A stretch of 64,000 bases of DNA from Palaemon carinicauda (Eukaryota; Arthropoda; Malacostraca; Decapoda; Palaemonidae), in the NCBI RefSeq assembly GCF_036898095.1, contig NC_090730.1, positions 20,952,344-21,016,343 on the forward strand. The letters run 5' to 3'. Within the stretch, counting starts at the first letter, position 1. Every line of letters begins with the position of its first letter. Below the pieces are notes generated by a model. That model was not told where the DNA came from. It saw nothing but the letters and a program-made list of their open reading frames with translations, and made no database searches. This document shows positions 9,536-21,852 of the stretch, one piece after another. The position numbers were made by a program, and so were the translations under genes.

Positions 9536-12500
9536 ATGCGTACGTGGCCTGGACTTCCCGGCCGCCCTTGTGGGACCTTTATGTCGGCCGTGGAAACGGA
9601 TCCTCACTCCTTATACCCTCAGTGTAGGGGCCAACGGTGTGATAGGTCTAATTTGTGCATTGAGTGTAGGGAGTGGTCTACCTCCTAGTGGGAGAGGTTT
9701 GCCCGGCGACGTAAGAAGAAGGCTAAAAGGGATCTTTCTCCTTCCGAGGCTTCTCGGAAGAGAGAAAATCCCAGGTCTTCTTCTACCGCCGCCCTCTCCT
9801 CCTCCGGAGCTCCCACTCGGGCGGCCTCTTCCGAGAGGCCGGCGAGTGGTAGTGTAGACCGTAATGTTGTTGATGTCATTAACCGATAGCGTTGTGAGGG
9901 AGAGGTCGTTGCCTCCCAAAGCGAGGCGGCTGCCCCTTCCCCCTCGGAGGAGGTGTTTGTTTCTAATAATGATCTTTTTCAGCTTTGGGCTTCCTTTGGA
10001 CTGCAGGGTTCGCCCTCCAAGGAAGTCCTGTTTGACATGATCAAACAGGGTGCGGCCGCCGAACAATCGTCAACTTCAGCGGAGATAGATCCTCTGTCTG
10101 TGGTTGACGTTGTTGTTTCGGAAACATCCCGTGGTTCTGGCCAAACACCCGTTCCTGTGGCTGCGGTAGCGGGAGGCTCTGTCTCCCCCTCCGAACATAC
10201 TTCAAGGGCGGAGCTTAGTCCTACGGTCTCTCCTTCCGTTGAGACTCCCTCTCGGGGGAGTTCTCTGGTAGAGACGCCTCTTCGGAGGCCCATTGATGGT
10301 CAGCCTGCTGATCCCACGGCCCCTCGTGGGTGTATAAGGCGGAAGGCTCGTCCTCCCCTTCGCCGTAGAGGCCTTCCTTCCCCCTATTAAGGGGTTAGGA
10401 GGCGCCTCTTCGGCTCGTCATCACCACAGTCCTCTGCGGAGGAGACGACTCGCCGCTCTCCTGTCCTGCCTGCTACCAACCTAGACCTCTCCGGGGATCG
10501 TTCGCGATCCCCTTCGGAGGATGGTCGTCCTTCGGGACAAGGTGAACTGTCGCCCAGACCTTCTACATCCAAAGCTGCTGACGCGCTTTACGCGCCTCCT
10601 GAGACTGCCACTGCACAGTCTCCAGGCCCTTCGGGGTCTCAGGGACTTGAGCGCAAAACTGCGCCTCTCGCCCTTAAGCGTAAGGCTATGCCTGCGCACC
10701 CTCCTGCTGTCGTTCCTGATGTTCCTGACATAGCGCCTCGGCGCTCACCCTTAGGTGTTCGCGCCACTGGTCCTGTTTCGCGCCAGGGTTCCCCTGCGCG
10801 CCCACCCCCATCGGCGCCCCGTCGCCCTCCAGCTGTTCCTGAAGTAGCGAGCAAGCGCCCAACTGCGCAGACGCGCCCTGCTCCTGATATAGCGCTGCTG
10901 CGCTCACCTGCGCACACGCGGCCAGTTCCTGATATGGTGCCTACCCGTCCACCGATGCCCCAGCGGCCTCCTGCGCCTATGCGCCCTCCGGCACCTCGGC
11001 GCCCCCCAGTTCCTGTTTCATAGCGCGCGGTCCAGGAGGTTCCCGAGTTGGCGCACAGGCGCCCTCAGGTTCCTGCGGACTCGTCGCGCCCCTCGGGGGA
11101 TGGACGCGATACGCGTCCCCGCGCGATTCCAGCTCCAGCGCTTACGCGCATTTCAACACACTTACGTGTTGCCTTGGACTCATCGCGCCCACCTAAGGAG
11201 GTTCGCGATACGAGGGAGGTTCGCGATGCGTGTCCGCGTGCAGTTCCTGCACCAGCGCCCACGTGCTCTCCAACGCGACCATGCGTCGCGGCGACTCAGC
11301 GCGTCGCCCCAGAGGTTGCCAAGACAACGCACGGCCGCTCACGGCCGCCTATGGAACCGCGCGAGTCTGCTACAGACGCGATCGCGCGCGACGCTCCAAT
11401 CTCGCGCCCTGTTCCTGCTACACGCCCCGTGCCTGTATTTAAGACAACAATGGTTGCCCAACTAACTCCAGAGCGCCCTCACGCGGCTCGCAACGCTCAA
11501 CCTCCAAAGCAGGAAACCCCGGTGCAACCTGTTCCTGATGTGCGCTATGCGCGCCCACGATCGCCAGCACAACTAGCGCTCCCACAGGCGAGTAAACCTG
11601 TCCTTCCCGACCGACGCCAAACTTCTCGCCCCCAGGCCGCTCGCGACCCTGCTCCAGCGCTATTGCGCCCTCGGCCGGTTCTCCCGGACACGCGCTCAGG
11701 CGCCCCCGTTATCTCGCACCCTTCGGAGCCGCACCAGGTTGCTGCGCGCCTGTTCAGCCTCCTCCTGTTCCAGCTCCTGATCACCTACGCACTCTCGCTA
11801 CCATGTTCCCGCTCAAGCTGCTGTGCGCCCCTGCGCTCACGCGCCCGCTCTGTCGCCAGCGCGCCATCGCTCCTGACCATCCACCTGCGCCCCATCGCGC
11901 CCTCGCACCCGCCCCCGCGATTTTCCAGCATCGCGCTACCCATCCACGCGCGACCCTGCTCTGGGCCCGATACACGAGCCCCAGCGCGATCGCCGACCGG
12001 CGGATTCTTCCTTGTCGTGCTCCCCTCCCCGCAAGCGCAGACCAGCGCGCTCGCCAGAGGGTGAGCGCTCCCCGGACAGGTCTAGGGATTCTTCTCTTTC
12101 AGCCTTGCAGGCGAACCCTCGTTTGTCAACTCCTCCTAGGGATCTCTCGATCCCCTTCCCTCCAGAGGGAGTGTCAGACAGCAGCCCTGGTTTGACACCC
12201 TACTCAGAGCTCTCGTGCGGGCGATTAAGCCAGCCCTCTCTGATTCGGGTCGCGAGCCAGCGGCAGCTTCCTCCCCCCTGAAGAGGAAGAGAGAAGTCTC
12301 TCCCGTGGATCCTCCTCAGAGGCCTAGGCTGTCCCCGCGCAGATCCTTACGCAAGGCTCCTACTCCCCCTCAGACCTTCTCGCCCTCCCCTGCGGAGGAG
12401 GAGTACCCCTCCTCAGGAGAGTCGGTCGAGCAGGAATACTCCCCCATCGCACCAATGGAGGAGGTTCCTCCTCTTCCCGAGAGGTCGCCTCGTCCCGAGA

Positions 12501-13674
12501 GGTCGCCTCGTCCCGAGGTGGAGAAGGACCTGCCTCCTTCGCTTCTAGAGTCCTGTATCCCGCCCAGGAGGGAGCGTAAGGACTCTAAGACGATTCCCAA
12601 ATCGTCAGCTAGGATCAGGCAGGAACAGCCTAGGGCCGTCGAGGATGTCCACGTGTCCCCCCAGGAAGAGCCCCTGGGGACGGGAGACTTCGCTGCAAGT
12701 CCGTCAGGAGGAGAGCACCAGGAGTCAGAACATGCGTTCTGGCAAGTCCTGACCCTCATGAGGAACCTTAATGGGATCCCAGACCCTGAGGTCCCACCTC
12801 GTGAAGGGAAGGACACGGTTCTGGATCGCGTCTATGGCACTCAGAAACCCTCTAGGGCCAGCGCAGCTTTGCCCTGGTCCCAAGGGATGAAGAGTCCCAG
12901 AGACAAGATCGAGGGCCAGCTCGCTGAGCTTGCCTCCTCCAGCAGATCGAGTGCAGGGAATAAGCTCCTCCCTCCTCCTCGAGTCCATCAAAGGAGGTAC
13001 TTTGAGATCCTCGAGGAGTCTTCGCTGAGTCTTCCCTTGCATCACTCCGTGGAAGAACTCACAGGGGGAGTCCCTCTTGAGAGACTCTCCAACCGGCACG
13101 TGTCCTTCTCAGCCACTGAGATCCAGAGCCAGGAGAAGGTCATCAAGTGCACCATGCAGGCCACTTCATGGCTTGACATCTTGCTGGGGTCTCTGGGCAT
13201 CCTGGTGCGGTCCGAGGACCTCTCCAAGGAAGGCCCTGGAAACCTTCCTCCTCTCGGGCACTCGGACCATTGAGTTTCTGTCCCACCAAGTCTCGAGCTT
13301 GTGAGCCAACACGATCCTCAAGCGCCGGGACGCTGTGGCCGAGAGGTTCCACCATAAGGTTCCCAGCGCGGAGTCTAGCAAGCTCAGACACTTCCGTTCT
13401 CGGTAAGAGTCTCTTCGAGCCTAAGGACGTGGAGCTCACTGCCGAGAGGTGGAGGAAATCCAACCAGGATTCCATCTTCCGTAGGGCCCTGACATCGAGG
13501 CCCTACAAGCCTCCGGCAGTCCAGCAGCCCCGTCCTGCCAAGGACACAAAGAAGACGACCGTAGCAGCGAAGCCCAAGGTGTCTAAGCCCTTTCCTGCCA
13601 AGAGCAGGAGGGGCAAGAAGTCCTCCAGGGGAGGCAAAAACCGTAGAGGTACCGGCCGAGGCCGGAAGCGCTAG
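9536..13674 (+). pseudogene. DIRS gag-like ORF1, copy A1 (broken)
   Basis: The frame opens at ATG 9536 with a cysteine/histidine module (DPHSLYPQCRGQRCD, then CIECREWS) like that of the other DIRS copies. One expected Cys is Tyr here. A middle segment (9953-10390) has FQLWASFGLQGSPSKE. Then comes a long Pro/Arg/Ala-rich tract (10688-12064) made of degenerate short repeats around gcgccc. The conserved core (12215-13273) contains AFWQVLTLMRNLN, LDRVYGTQKPS and LPPPRVHQRRYFEI. A basic Lys/Arg/Gly tail ends at 13674. Stops near 9712, 9888, 10388, 11021 and 12062, and frame changes near 12010-12215 and 13270, inactivate it. The role as a nucleocapsid-like protein is inferred from position and composition. 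Confidence 0.75.
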
Positions 13675-13702
13675 GGTTGGCAATCCCCCTGCATGTCCAC
13701 CA

Positions 13703-14480
13703 GTGGGGGGAGGCCTTCAGAGTTGCGCAGCAAGGTGGCAGCAACTCGGGGCGGATGCCTGGACGATTTCCGTGATCTCTCTAGGGTATCGCGTCTCGTT
13801 TCACAGCATCTTTACCTCCCCTGACAGTGAATCCAGTGTCGTTGAGCTCTTTTGCCATGGGATCGACTTCATGTGCACACTGGATCTGAAGGACGCGTAC
13901 TTCCAGATCCCAATCCATCCGTCTTCAAGGAAGTACCTGAGATTTTGCCTAGACAACAAGATCTACCAGTTCAAGGTGCTGTGTTTCGGTCTCTCCACAG
14001 CTCCTCAGGTGTTCACCAGAGTCTTCACCATCATCTCTGCATGGGCTCACAGGATCGGCATCTGTCTCCTTCGTTATCTGGACGACTGGCTGATCCTGGC
14101 AGACTCGGAGGCGTCCCTTCTTCGCCACCGAGACAAGGTCCTCGAAGTTTGCCAGGATCTGGGGAACGTGGTAAACCTTGAGAAGTCCTCTTTGCAGCCC
14201 TCTCAGAGACTGGTATATCTAGGCATGATCATAGACACCAATCTCCACAAAGCCTTCCCATCAGACGAAAGCATAGCAAGGCTGAGGAAGGTTGCAAAAC
14301 CTTTCCTCAATCGAGAAGAATTCCCAGCCCAATCGTGGCTTCGTCTCCGCGGCCACCTCTCCTCTCTGACCCGTCTCGTTCCCAACAGTCGCCTCAGAAT
14401 GAGATACCTTCAGTGGCGACTCAAGTCCCGGTGGAGTCAAGGACTCGATTCTCCTGATATCCTGATTTTTTTCTGGTCCT
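13703..14480 (+). pseudogene. DIRS reverse transcriptase, copy A1, internally deleted
   Basis: The reading starts with the conserved RT leader WQQLGADAWTISVI and GYRV. It then jumps from ELFCHGID straight to FMCTLDLKDAYFQIPIHPSS. Comparison with copy B (26996-27245) shows about 250 bp missing at this point, including the fingers region (SRLFLVKKASGGWRPV in B). Downstream, the QFKVLCFGLSTAPQVFTRVF and RYLDDW motifs (the YxDD box) are preserved, followed by the thumb region (LVYLGMIID). Homology stops near 14480 before RNase H. The frame stays open to 14521 only because of unrelated sequence. The missing fingers region means no active polymerase. Confidence 0.85.
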
Positions 14481-14485
14481 CGGGC

Positions 14486-14655
14486 GGTTATGCTCTTGGT
14501 GCTGAGCTACCGCTTTTGTAACCATGCTTAAGGGGCTGAGCGGTTGCAAGGTCGGACCATGGTGTTCGTGTGATTATGCTCTTGGTGCTGAGCAGTCGCA
14601 CTTGCAGCTACTGTACGCTCAAGGGGCTGAGCAACTGCAGGAGCTCTTTTTCGGA
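14486..14655. repeat. About 85-bp tandem duplication at the A1/A2 junction
   Basis: TTATGCTCTTGGTGCTGAGC occurs at about 14488 and again near 14574. AAGGGGCTGAGC occurs at about 14529 and again near 14613. It marks the boundary where A1 RT homology ends and A2 gag homology starts. Confidence 0.65.
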
Positions 14656-14699
14656 GGGTTGCTCTTTATGGTCAGCTTGCTGATCCGACGGCCCTAAGG

Positions 14700-17515
14700 G
14701 GCGCCTTCTTCAGTTCTCTGTCTCTTCTACGAAGTGTTCATCTCTCTCGTTCGCGAGAGAGGACACTCACAGAGACCCCTCTTCGGAGGACTCCTCTGCT
14801 GTTGTTGCTGAAGGCTCAGTTCCCCCCTCCGAACATCTTCGAGGGGGCAGCTGAGTCCAACGGTCTCTCCTGCGAGTGTCTCTCCCCCTCGGGGGAGTTC
14901 ACCAACAGAGACTCCTCTTCGGAGGACTGATGATGGTGCTCCTGTCCGTGGTCGTCCTCATCTTCAGCCGTAGAGGATCGTCCTCGACGAGAACAGACAG
15001 TTGCTGCTGCTTCTCTAGACCTGTCGGCAGTTCTTTCGCGATCTTCGACACCTGCCAGATCTTCTTGTCTTCCTTCTCCGTTCCTGGACGCAGTAGCGCT
15101 GTGGGCGCCTCCACCCCGTTTTCTAAACGGGCACCGGTCCCTTCGGGGCTAAGGGCTTATCTCACATGTGAGTAAGCCCTTTGGTGCCAGGTTTTTTTAC
15201 CTGTGCAACCTCGTTCTACTGCGCGCAGTAGTTCGCAAATGTTCCTGATATGTGCAATGTGCGCCAACGTTCACCCTCGCGCCCACTATCTCCGGATCTG
15301 GGCGCAAGTCTCCTGATCGCCAACTCATCTGAGACCTTCTGTGTGGCTACGCACCATGCGTGCCTACGGTCTCCTGAACGCCCACGATCGCCTGCTCGCC
15401 AGCGCACATCTGATCACCCTTTCCTGATGTGCGCATTGCGCGCCAACATTCGCCCACGATCTCCGGATCTGGGCGTAAGCAGGGAGGTTGTTCTTCACTG
15501 AACTCCACGTACACCTGCTCGCCAGCACCCATCTGCGCCCCCTTCCTGATATGCGCATACGCGCCATCGTTCACCCACGCGCCCATGATCTTTGGACCTG
15601 GGCGCAGGTAAGGAGTTATTCCTTCGCCTCCTCGCCGACGATCTCTCGTACGTCTGGCCGCGCATTTCTCCGGGCCACGCAACTACACTCCTACGATCTC
15701 CTGGTTCCTGCCTCGTCTTGCAGTTCAAGAAGTTCCTTCGCTAGCGCACAGGCGCTCACAGGTTCTTCTGGACTCGCAGCGCCTCCACTTCAGCTCAGCC
15801 CAGGAGATACCTAAGTTAACGCACAGGCGCTCACAGGCATCCCTGGGCTCTCCTTACGCGCCAGCAATCTCCTACGCGCCCGCGCGATTCGTCGCCTGCA
15901 CGCAAGCATTTTCAACGCCAACGCTTCAATCGTCGTAGGTTTCCTACGCGCCCACGCGTTAACTCTCCTGTACGCGAGCGGTCGCTACGCGCCACCGCTC
16001 GCCAACGCACCACCGCTTGCCAAACGCGCCATCGCTTGCCCATGCGCCATCGCTCGGCAACGCGCCATCCCTCGGCAACGCGCCATCCCTCGCCAACACG
16101 CCTTTGCCCGCCTACGAGCCATCTCCCGCCAGGACACGCCATCGCTCGTCAGCGCGCCATCACTCGCTTACGCACCATTGGTCTCCCGGCCGCCTGCGCT
16201 CGCCCTTATGCCTGCACGCCCACGCGCCCGCGCACATGCGAACCAGCGATTTTCCATCGCGCGAGCGCCAGCATGATTCACGCCAGAGAGCCATCGCTCG
16301 CCGAACACGCCATCACTCGCCGAACGCGCCATCGCTCGCCAACGCGCCATCGCTCGCCAACGCGCCATCGGTCTCCCGACCTCCAGCGCTCGTCCTTCCA
16401 ACTGCACTCGCCCTCACCTGCGCGCCCACGCGCACTTTCGCCTGCGCGCCCTCGCATTCACGCACCCGCGCGCGGGCACCACCCACGTTCGCCCGCGCGC
16501 GAACCAACAATTTGCCATCGCGCGAGCGCCAAGGTGATTTCAACCGCTATTCCCGTTGGGTTATCGTAACACGGGCAACCTGGCGAGTCCTCTGGGGCGC
16601 GTACTTCCAGTTCACGATCTTCTCCCTGTAAACGCAGAGCATGGCACATACAAGAGCAGGAAGGATCTTCAGAGAGGTCTGGGCAACATTCTTCTCCTTC
16701 CTTTCGGGCAGGCCCCATCATCTCTACTCCTCAGGATCGTTCGATTCCCTTTCCCCTAGCGGGAGTCGCTGACACTGCGTCTGTCAGCCGTCAGCAGAGG
16801 AGGTACTTCGAGATCATGGGGGAACCTGGTTTTAGCCCTTCCTCTCCACCATTCCGTGGAAGGGTCTCCCCAGGGAGTTCTTCTATCGAGAAGTTCTCCG
16901 CCCGGCTGGTGACATTCTCATCTTCGGAGATCTTAAGTCAAAAGAAAGCCGCAAAGTGTGCCATGCGGCCCACTTCATGGCTGGTTGTCTGGCTTGGATC
17001 TCTGCGCATCCTGTTGCGATCCGAGAATTTGTCCAAGGAGAGCTCCAGGAAGGTCATGGAAACTTTCCTCCTCTCGGGCACGAGCACCTCGTTTCCCGGC
17101 TCACCAAGTTTCGAACTTGTGGGCAAACTCAATGTTGAAGCATTGAGATGCAGTGACCGAGAGGTTCCTCTCGGAAGTCCCAACCATGGATGTCAGCAAG
17201 CTGAGACACACTTCCACTCTTGGAAAGACCTTGTTTTGAGCCCAAGGACAGGGAACGGACAGCTGAGAGATGGAGAAAGCGAATCACGGTTCGCTCCTCC
17301 ATAGGCGCTTGCATCCAGACCCTACAACTTCCAGCGCCTCAACAACAACAGCCTCGTCAGCCTAGGACATCGGAACCAGCCCCGGCAGCTAAGACAAGGT
17401 GTCTAAACAGCAGCCCCCTCCTGTCAGAGGCAAGAAGGACGGGAAGTCCTTCTGGGGGAGGCAATAACCCTGAGGGAGCGGCCGAGGCCGCAAACGCTAG
17501 GATTGGCAACCCCCC
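14700..17515 (+). pseudogene. DIRS gag-like ORF1 remnant, copy A2
   Basis: The 5' part (about 14700-14930) matches the acidic/serine-rich middle of B gag (TCTCCCCCTCGGGGGAG and CTCTTCGGAGGACTGATGA are shared). From about 15240 to 16550 the sequence is a run of degenerate repeats built on GCGCCATCGCTCGCCAAC-like units, the counterpart of the RS-like tract of B, with no long correct frame. From about 16790 the conserved core resumes (RRYFEIMGE, LEKLSA-like, then AERWRKR) and ends near 17500 with a Gly-rich basic tail. Much of the core present in B (25800-26100) is missing here. Not functional. Confidence 0.65.
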
Positions 17516-17539
17516 TGCAGGGTCCCCGGTGGGGGGATG

Positions 17540-18990
17540 CCCAAGGTTGCGCGCTCAGGTGGCAGCAGCTCGGGGCTGATTACTGCACGATCTCCGTGAT
17601 CAGCCAAGGATATCGCGTCCCGCTCTTTACATCTCTACCTCCGCTGACAGCAAACCCAGTGTCGCCAAGCCCCTATGCCATGGGATCGGCAAAGGGGCTA
17701 GCCCTTCGGGCAGAAATCGAGACCATGCTCTAGAGGAGGCTCTCCAAAAGGTCATCGACGGCTCCCCCCCACGCCTTCTTCAGTCAACTCTTTCTTGTAA
17801 GAAAGCGTCCGAAGTCTGGAGACCTGTCTCGACCTCTCTACCCTGATCAAGTTTGTCGAACAAACTTCGTTCAGCGTGGAACAGCAGAGCCAATCAGGCT
17901 TGTAGTGTGACCACAACTCTTCATGTGCACACTGGAGCTGAAGGACGGGTACTTCCAGATCCCAATCCATCCGTCTTCCAGGAAGTATTTGAAATTCAGC
18001 CTAGACAACAGATATACCAGTTCAAGGTACGGTGTTTCGATCTCCCCGCAGCACCGCAGGTGTCCTCCAGAATGTTCTCCCTGTTATCTTCATGGCCACA
18101 CAGGAGCGGCATCTGTCTCCTTCGCTTTTTGGATGACTGGCTATCCCAGGCAGTCTCAGAATCGACCCTTCCTCAACACCGAGACAAGCTACTGGGACTT
18201 TGCCAAGGTCTAGGGATCATGGTAATTCTCGGGAAGTCTTCTCTGCTCCCATCTCAACAACTGGGATATCTATGCATGATATTAGACTCCAATCTCCAAG
18301 CCTTCCCATCAGATGGCAGGATAGCAAGGCTGAGGAGAATCGCAGAACCTTTCCTCAGACGAGGAGAGCTTCCAGCCCAATCTTGGTTACGCCTCCTAGG
18401 TCACCTTTCCTCCTTGGCCAATCTAGTTCCAACGGCCTCCTCAGGATGAGATCCCTGCGTCGGGGCCCCAAGTCCCGGTGGAATCAAGACAACGATTCCC
18501 CGGACATTCTGGTCCCTTTGGGACCTGCAGAACGAATGGACCTGCAGTGATAGCTGACCTATGGAAACCTTTGCAGGGGAATGGATCTTCTCGCCCTTTC
18601 CCCTCATTTGATGCTGTTCTCGGACTCGTCAAAACAAGGGGGAGGGGGTTCCACGTTCTGAATCAAGCCTATGGTCAGAACCAGAAGGGTACCTCCACAT
18701 CAATCTGCTAGGAATGAAGGCCGTAGTCTGGCCCCTCAACACTTCCAGCAGACCCTGGCGAGTCACTCCGTGGACGACAACTCCACGGTAGTGCCTCTTG
18801 TTTCAGCAAGCAGGGAGGTACCTTTTCATATCAACTTTCTCATCTTACAGTGGAGATACTGAGATGAACCGAAGTCCACTCATACCCTATCGGCTCGTTT
18901 CATTCCGGACAAGGAATGTGCTCTCCGACAGTCTGAGCAGGACTTCACAGATAGAGAGTACAGAGTGGTCTTCGGCCCCCCCTTGGTAGC
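17540..18990 (+). pseudogene. DIRS RT-RNase H, copy A2 (broken)
   Basis: The RT leader WQQLGADYCTISVISQGYRV starts the domain. At 17923-18213 MCTLELKDGYFQIPIHPSS follows the family pattern. The catalytic box reads FLDDW rather than YLDDW (about 18130), an unusual replacement probably due to decay. Several indels shift the frame, so the domain is spread over at least three frames. RNase H traces at 18600-18960 include SDSLSRTSQIESTEWS in the frame at 18798-18989. Loss of frame in all parts makes this copy inactive. Confidence 0.75.
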
Positions 18991-20388
18991 CAACAGGTCC
19001 TGACCTTGTGGACCTGTTTGCGACAGCTTTGAATTTCAAGCTGCCGCTGTACTACTCCCAGTCCCAGACCCCAAGGCACTCGGGCAAGATGCCTTTCTAC
19101 ACGGTGGGACAACATAGACGTCTACATCTTCCCACCGTTCTGTCTGTTGAGAAGGGGGCTCAACAAGACCAGACTATCGGTCAACCTGTCGATGACTCTG
19201 ACAGCTCCGCTGCGGCATCTTGCAGAGTGGTTCCCGGAACTTCTGCATCTCCTGACGGAACTCCTGAGAGAGCTTCCCCCACGACACAAGCTACTCAAAC
19301 AACCACACTGCGACATCTACCACAAGCCGTAGCATCGCTTCGGCTTCACGCCTGGAGACCATCCAACATCCCCTCACAGAGAGAGGCGTTCCGCAAAAAG
19401 TTGCTGAGTGGATGTCGCGACACCTGCGAAAGTCATCCGCAGGGGTCTACCAGGCGAAGTGGAGAATCTTCTGTGGTTGGTGTTGTGGAAGAGGTACCTC
19501 TCCCCTTGATGCCACTATTCCAGCAATAGCGGAGTCATTGTCTATCAGCAGGAGGAGTTGCTCCTGTCGCTCTTGGCGGTGGTAGCCTATCGCTCAGCCT
19601 TTAGCCTGACCTTCAGGCTGAAAGGAATAGACATTTCCTCCTCGCTGGATCTTTCTTCGCTCATACGTAACTACGAACTTACCTGCCCCAGTCGGAAGTG
19701 AGACCTTCTCCTGGAACATAGTTCGGGCTCTTAGGGCTCTTAAGAGATCTCCTTGCGAACCATTACGCCAGGCTTCTGATCGTCACCGGTCTTGGAAGAT
19801 GGTGCTCCTGCTCGCTCTGGCCTCGGCCAAGCGTGTCAGCGAACGTCATGGTCTCTCGTACGGCGTCGCCCACTCAAGAGGATAGGTGGAGGTAACGTTC
19901 AGGTTCGTCCCTGAGTTGGTTACTAGACTCAAAATCTTGGAGTCCCGGACCTTCGGTCGACTCCTTCAGGATTTCGAGTCTCCGTTCTGTAACAGATGAC
20001 CCAGACCTTCTCCTACTAGGCCCAGTAAAGAGTTGGAAGGGTTATCTTAAAGAACAGCTGCAGTTTGTCCTCGCGTGCAAGCCCTGTTTGGGAGCACAGG
20101 GAGGACGGAGAGGAGGGTCATCAAGAATGTCGTTTCAGCCTGGACTCAAAGGATCATCCATCAGGCCCTGAATCCAGATCCTCCTCCGTCACGTCGCCTT
20201 AGGGCACACGTTGTCAGAGACATCGCAACGTCCCTGACCTTCAAGAGAAACTACTCTGTGACTTAGGTGCTACAAGCTGGAGTCTGGAAGCATCTAACGA
20301 CCTTCACAGCCCACTACCTGCAGGACGTGACCCACTGGAGCCTCGATACGTCTATCGGCCCTGTGGTGGCTACACAACAGCTGGCCTA
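18990..20388 (+). pseudogene. DIRS tyrosine recombinase, copy A2 (broken)
   Basis: The region aligns by eye with the YR gene of B (28560-29761). It includes a segment corresponding to AKRVSE near 19830, the RRVIKNVVSAWTQRIIHQAL stretch at 20110-20170, and the active-site surroundings near 20205-20330 (AHVVRDIATSL in place of AHDVRGIATSL; the His-x-x-Arg spacing is retained). At 20265 an in-frame TAG replaces the CAG found in B. Multiple stops and frame changes make it inactive. The first part (19008-19529) is open in the YR frame and in a second frame (19147-19332) that continues the RNase H side, as in the other copies. Confidence 0.75.
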
Positions 20389-20874
20389 ACCTCAGGCTCC
20401 TTATTGGACAGGTACCAGAAGGTTGAGGGCATTGTTATCCGGTTTTAGACTGCATAAATGAAAGAAGTATGTCTGGCCCTTACTTCTTTCTTCATCCTCC
20501 CCTCTCTTGGGGAAAGCAGCATCCTGGGTTCTCTGCATAGCTGACCTCAAACCTCTGCAGGTAAACCATGCTTCCTTGTGTTCCAAGTATTGAGTTAATA
20601 CTGTCGCGTCCCCCATACCCTGACGAGGTGGTATTGGGAACGTCCTAGCCTAGAATTCCAGCTAAAGGACTTCAGGTCGACTTCCTAGGACAAGTCACAC
20701 TTCTTCCCTCCACACACAAGCTTATGTAGGCCGCACGTTTCTTGTGTAGCAAGAACTTGCGAGGTGCAGGGACTCTTTTTTTTCGAGTGCTGCTCACTCG
20801 GATTCCGAGTCCCCGGGTAAGCCAAAGCCAGTAAGGCTGGGGACTTTCCACCCTGCCTAAGGATAAGTCACTCT

Positions 20875-20970
20875 ATGTAAATAGCGTGGTTTGTATTTCG
20901 GTCACGGAAAAAATGACAAATTCGAAGATAATTTGTATTTTTCCTAACCATACAAACCTTAGCTATTTAC
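20875..20970. other. DIRS internal complementary region, copy A2
   Basis: ATGTAAATAGCGTGGTTTGT and TTCGGTCACGGAA are the complement of a left element end. They are joined through AAA to ATGACAAATTCGAAGATAAT and on to CCTTAGCTATTTAC, the complement of the right end at 21222. This fusion of both end complements is the hallmark of DIRS-1-type elements. Confidence 0.85.
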
Positions 20971-21009
20971 ACATATTTGCCTGCCAGCCCTGTCCCCCAA
21001 GGCAAGTCC

Positions 21010-21222
21010 TACCTCTTAAGTGAGGTGAAGCAGTTCACCGGTGTGTGAGGGGGGAGGGGTAGCAAGCTCCACTCCCCTACCCCCCGCTAACTATCGCGGG
21101 GGTAATACACCCTCGTTAAATACTAATGGCTCGTCCTTTCAGCTACGCCGAAAGTAAACCCTATGTAAGTAGCTAAGGTTTGTATGGTTAGGAAAAATGC
21201 AAATTATCTTCGAATTTGTCAT
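21010..21222. repeat. DIRS family I right inverted terminal repeat, copy A2
   Basis: This runs from near CAGTTCACCGGTGTGTGAGG to the end CGAATTTGTCAT. It is the inverse of the left repeats at 8271 and 9273; CGTTAAATACTAATGGCTCG and GCTACGCCGAAAGTAAACCC are nearly exact complements of 8300-8370. The outermost part differs from the left end, as expected for this class. Confidence 0.85.
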
Positions 21223-21577
21223 TTTTTATCTTCTCTCGGTTACGTACTTTCATCCTATGGGACTTCTTGTGTGACATATTACAGCTGTAATTGTCAGGAG
21301 AGATGATCGGCTGTGCAATCCTGGTCCAGGGCAGTAACTCTGTTGTTAATACTCATTCTCCAGATCAGTCCCAACTTGTGATTAAAAGTAGTAGGAATGC
21401 TGGTCCCGAAAAGTTGTACCTAGCATCTGCTTCAATATTATTTATAAGGAAGCAAACTGACACTGTATAAGAAAATTTATTCAGAAACTTGATAAAATCC
21501 TAGAACAAAATCAAGCCTTTTTTTTACGTACTATAACTCAAATCCTACTGTTCAATCTTGATCCATTCATTTGAAGA

Positions 21578-21784
21578 TTAAATCCATTTGTGTTTTAATT
21601 TGAGTGGAAAAAAAATTATTTTCTCCTTGATCTCTGGATGACTACAGAGGAATTTTTTTTCTGAAAGTTCTGCAAGTGCATTTAGTATTTCCAAATCTAT
21701 GGGTCTTCTTAGGGAAGTTATTGTTTTCAGTGTTGAAAAGCAACGTTCTGTCTCTGATGTTGTTATGGGTATTGTGAATAGCAC
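21578..21784 (-). pseudogene. hAT transposase C-terminal dimerisation fragment
   Basis: Minus-strand translation contains TTSETERCFSTLKTITSLRR, the conserved start of the hAT dimerisation domain (usually S-x-x-ERxFS-x-x). It is followed by a helical stretch typical of ZMYM-like or TTF-type hAT proteins. Only the last 68 residues remain. The rest of 21223-21852 has no supported gene; the 350 bp upstream (21223-21577) is unrecognised. Confidence 0.6.
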
Positions 21785-21852
21785 TAAAAAGTTTTAAAAG
21801 GGCTAGAAAAATGAATCAAATAAAATAGCCGGAAGTAGAATAATTATGTAAT

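Larger units (their letters stand above)
9273..14485 (+). mobile_element. DIRS family I copy A1: 5' part with gag and partial RT
   Basis: A left terminal repeat (GTTCCGTAACTGATTACAAA at 9273, to about 9430) is followed by a degraded gag frame and an RT segment. The RT homology ends near 14480, where short tandem duplications begin and a second set of gag sequence (copy A2) follows. A1 therefore has no RNase H, recombinase or right end of its own. A1 and A2 could be two insertions or the product of recombination between copies; the sequence alone does not decide. Confidence 0.8.
14656..21222 (+). mobile_element. DIRS family I copy A2: gag to right inverted repeat
   Basis: This copy has gag remnants (about 14700-17515), RT (17540-18500), RNase H (18550-18990), tyrosine recombinase (about 19000-20388), a 3' non-coding stretch (20389-20874), the internal complementary region (20875-20970) and the right inverted repeat ending at 21222. 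It has no left terminal repeat of its own. Stops and indels are frequent in all genes. The 3' non-coding stretch matches B at 29762-30240 and holds no gene. Confidence 0.85.

Noticed and set aside
20918..21222. The 305-bp block with 55-bp inverted ends as an independent foldback MITE
   Set aside because: It looks like one, but the inverted ends are explained by the internal complementary region facing the right terminal repeat, and the block always follows a DIRS recombinase gene.
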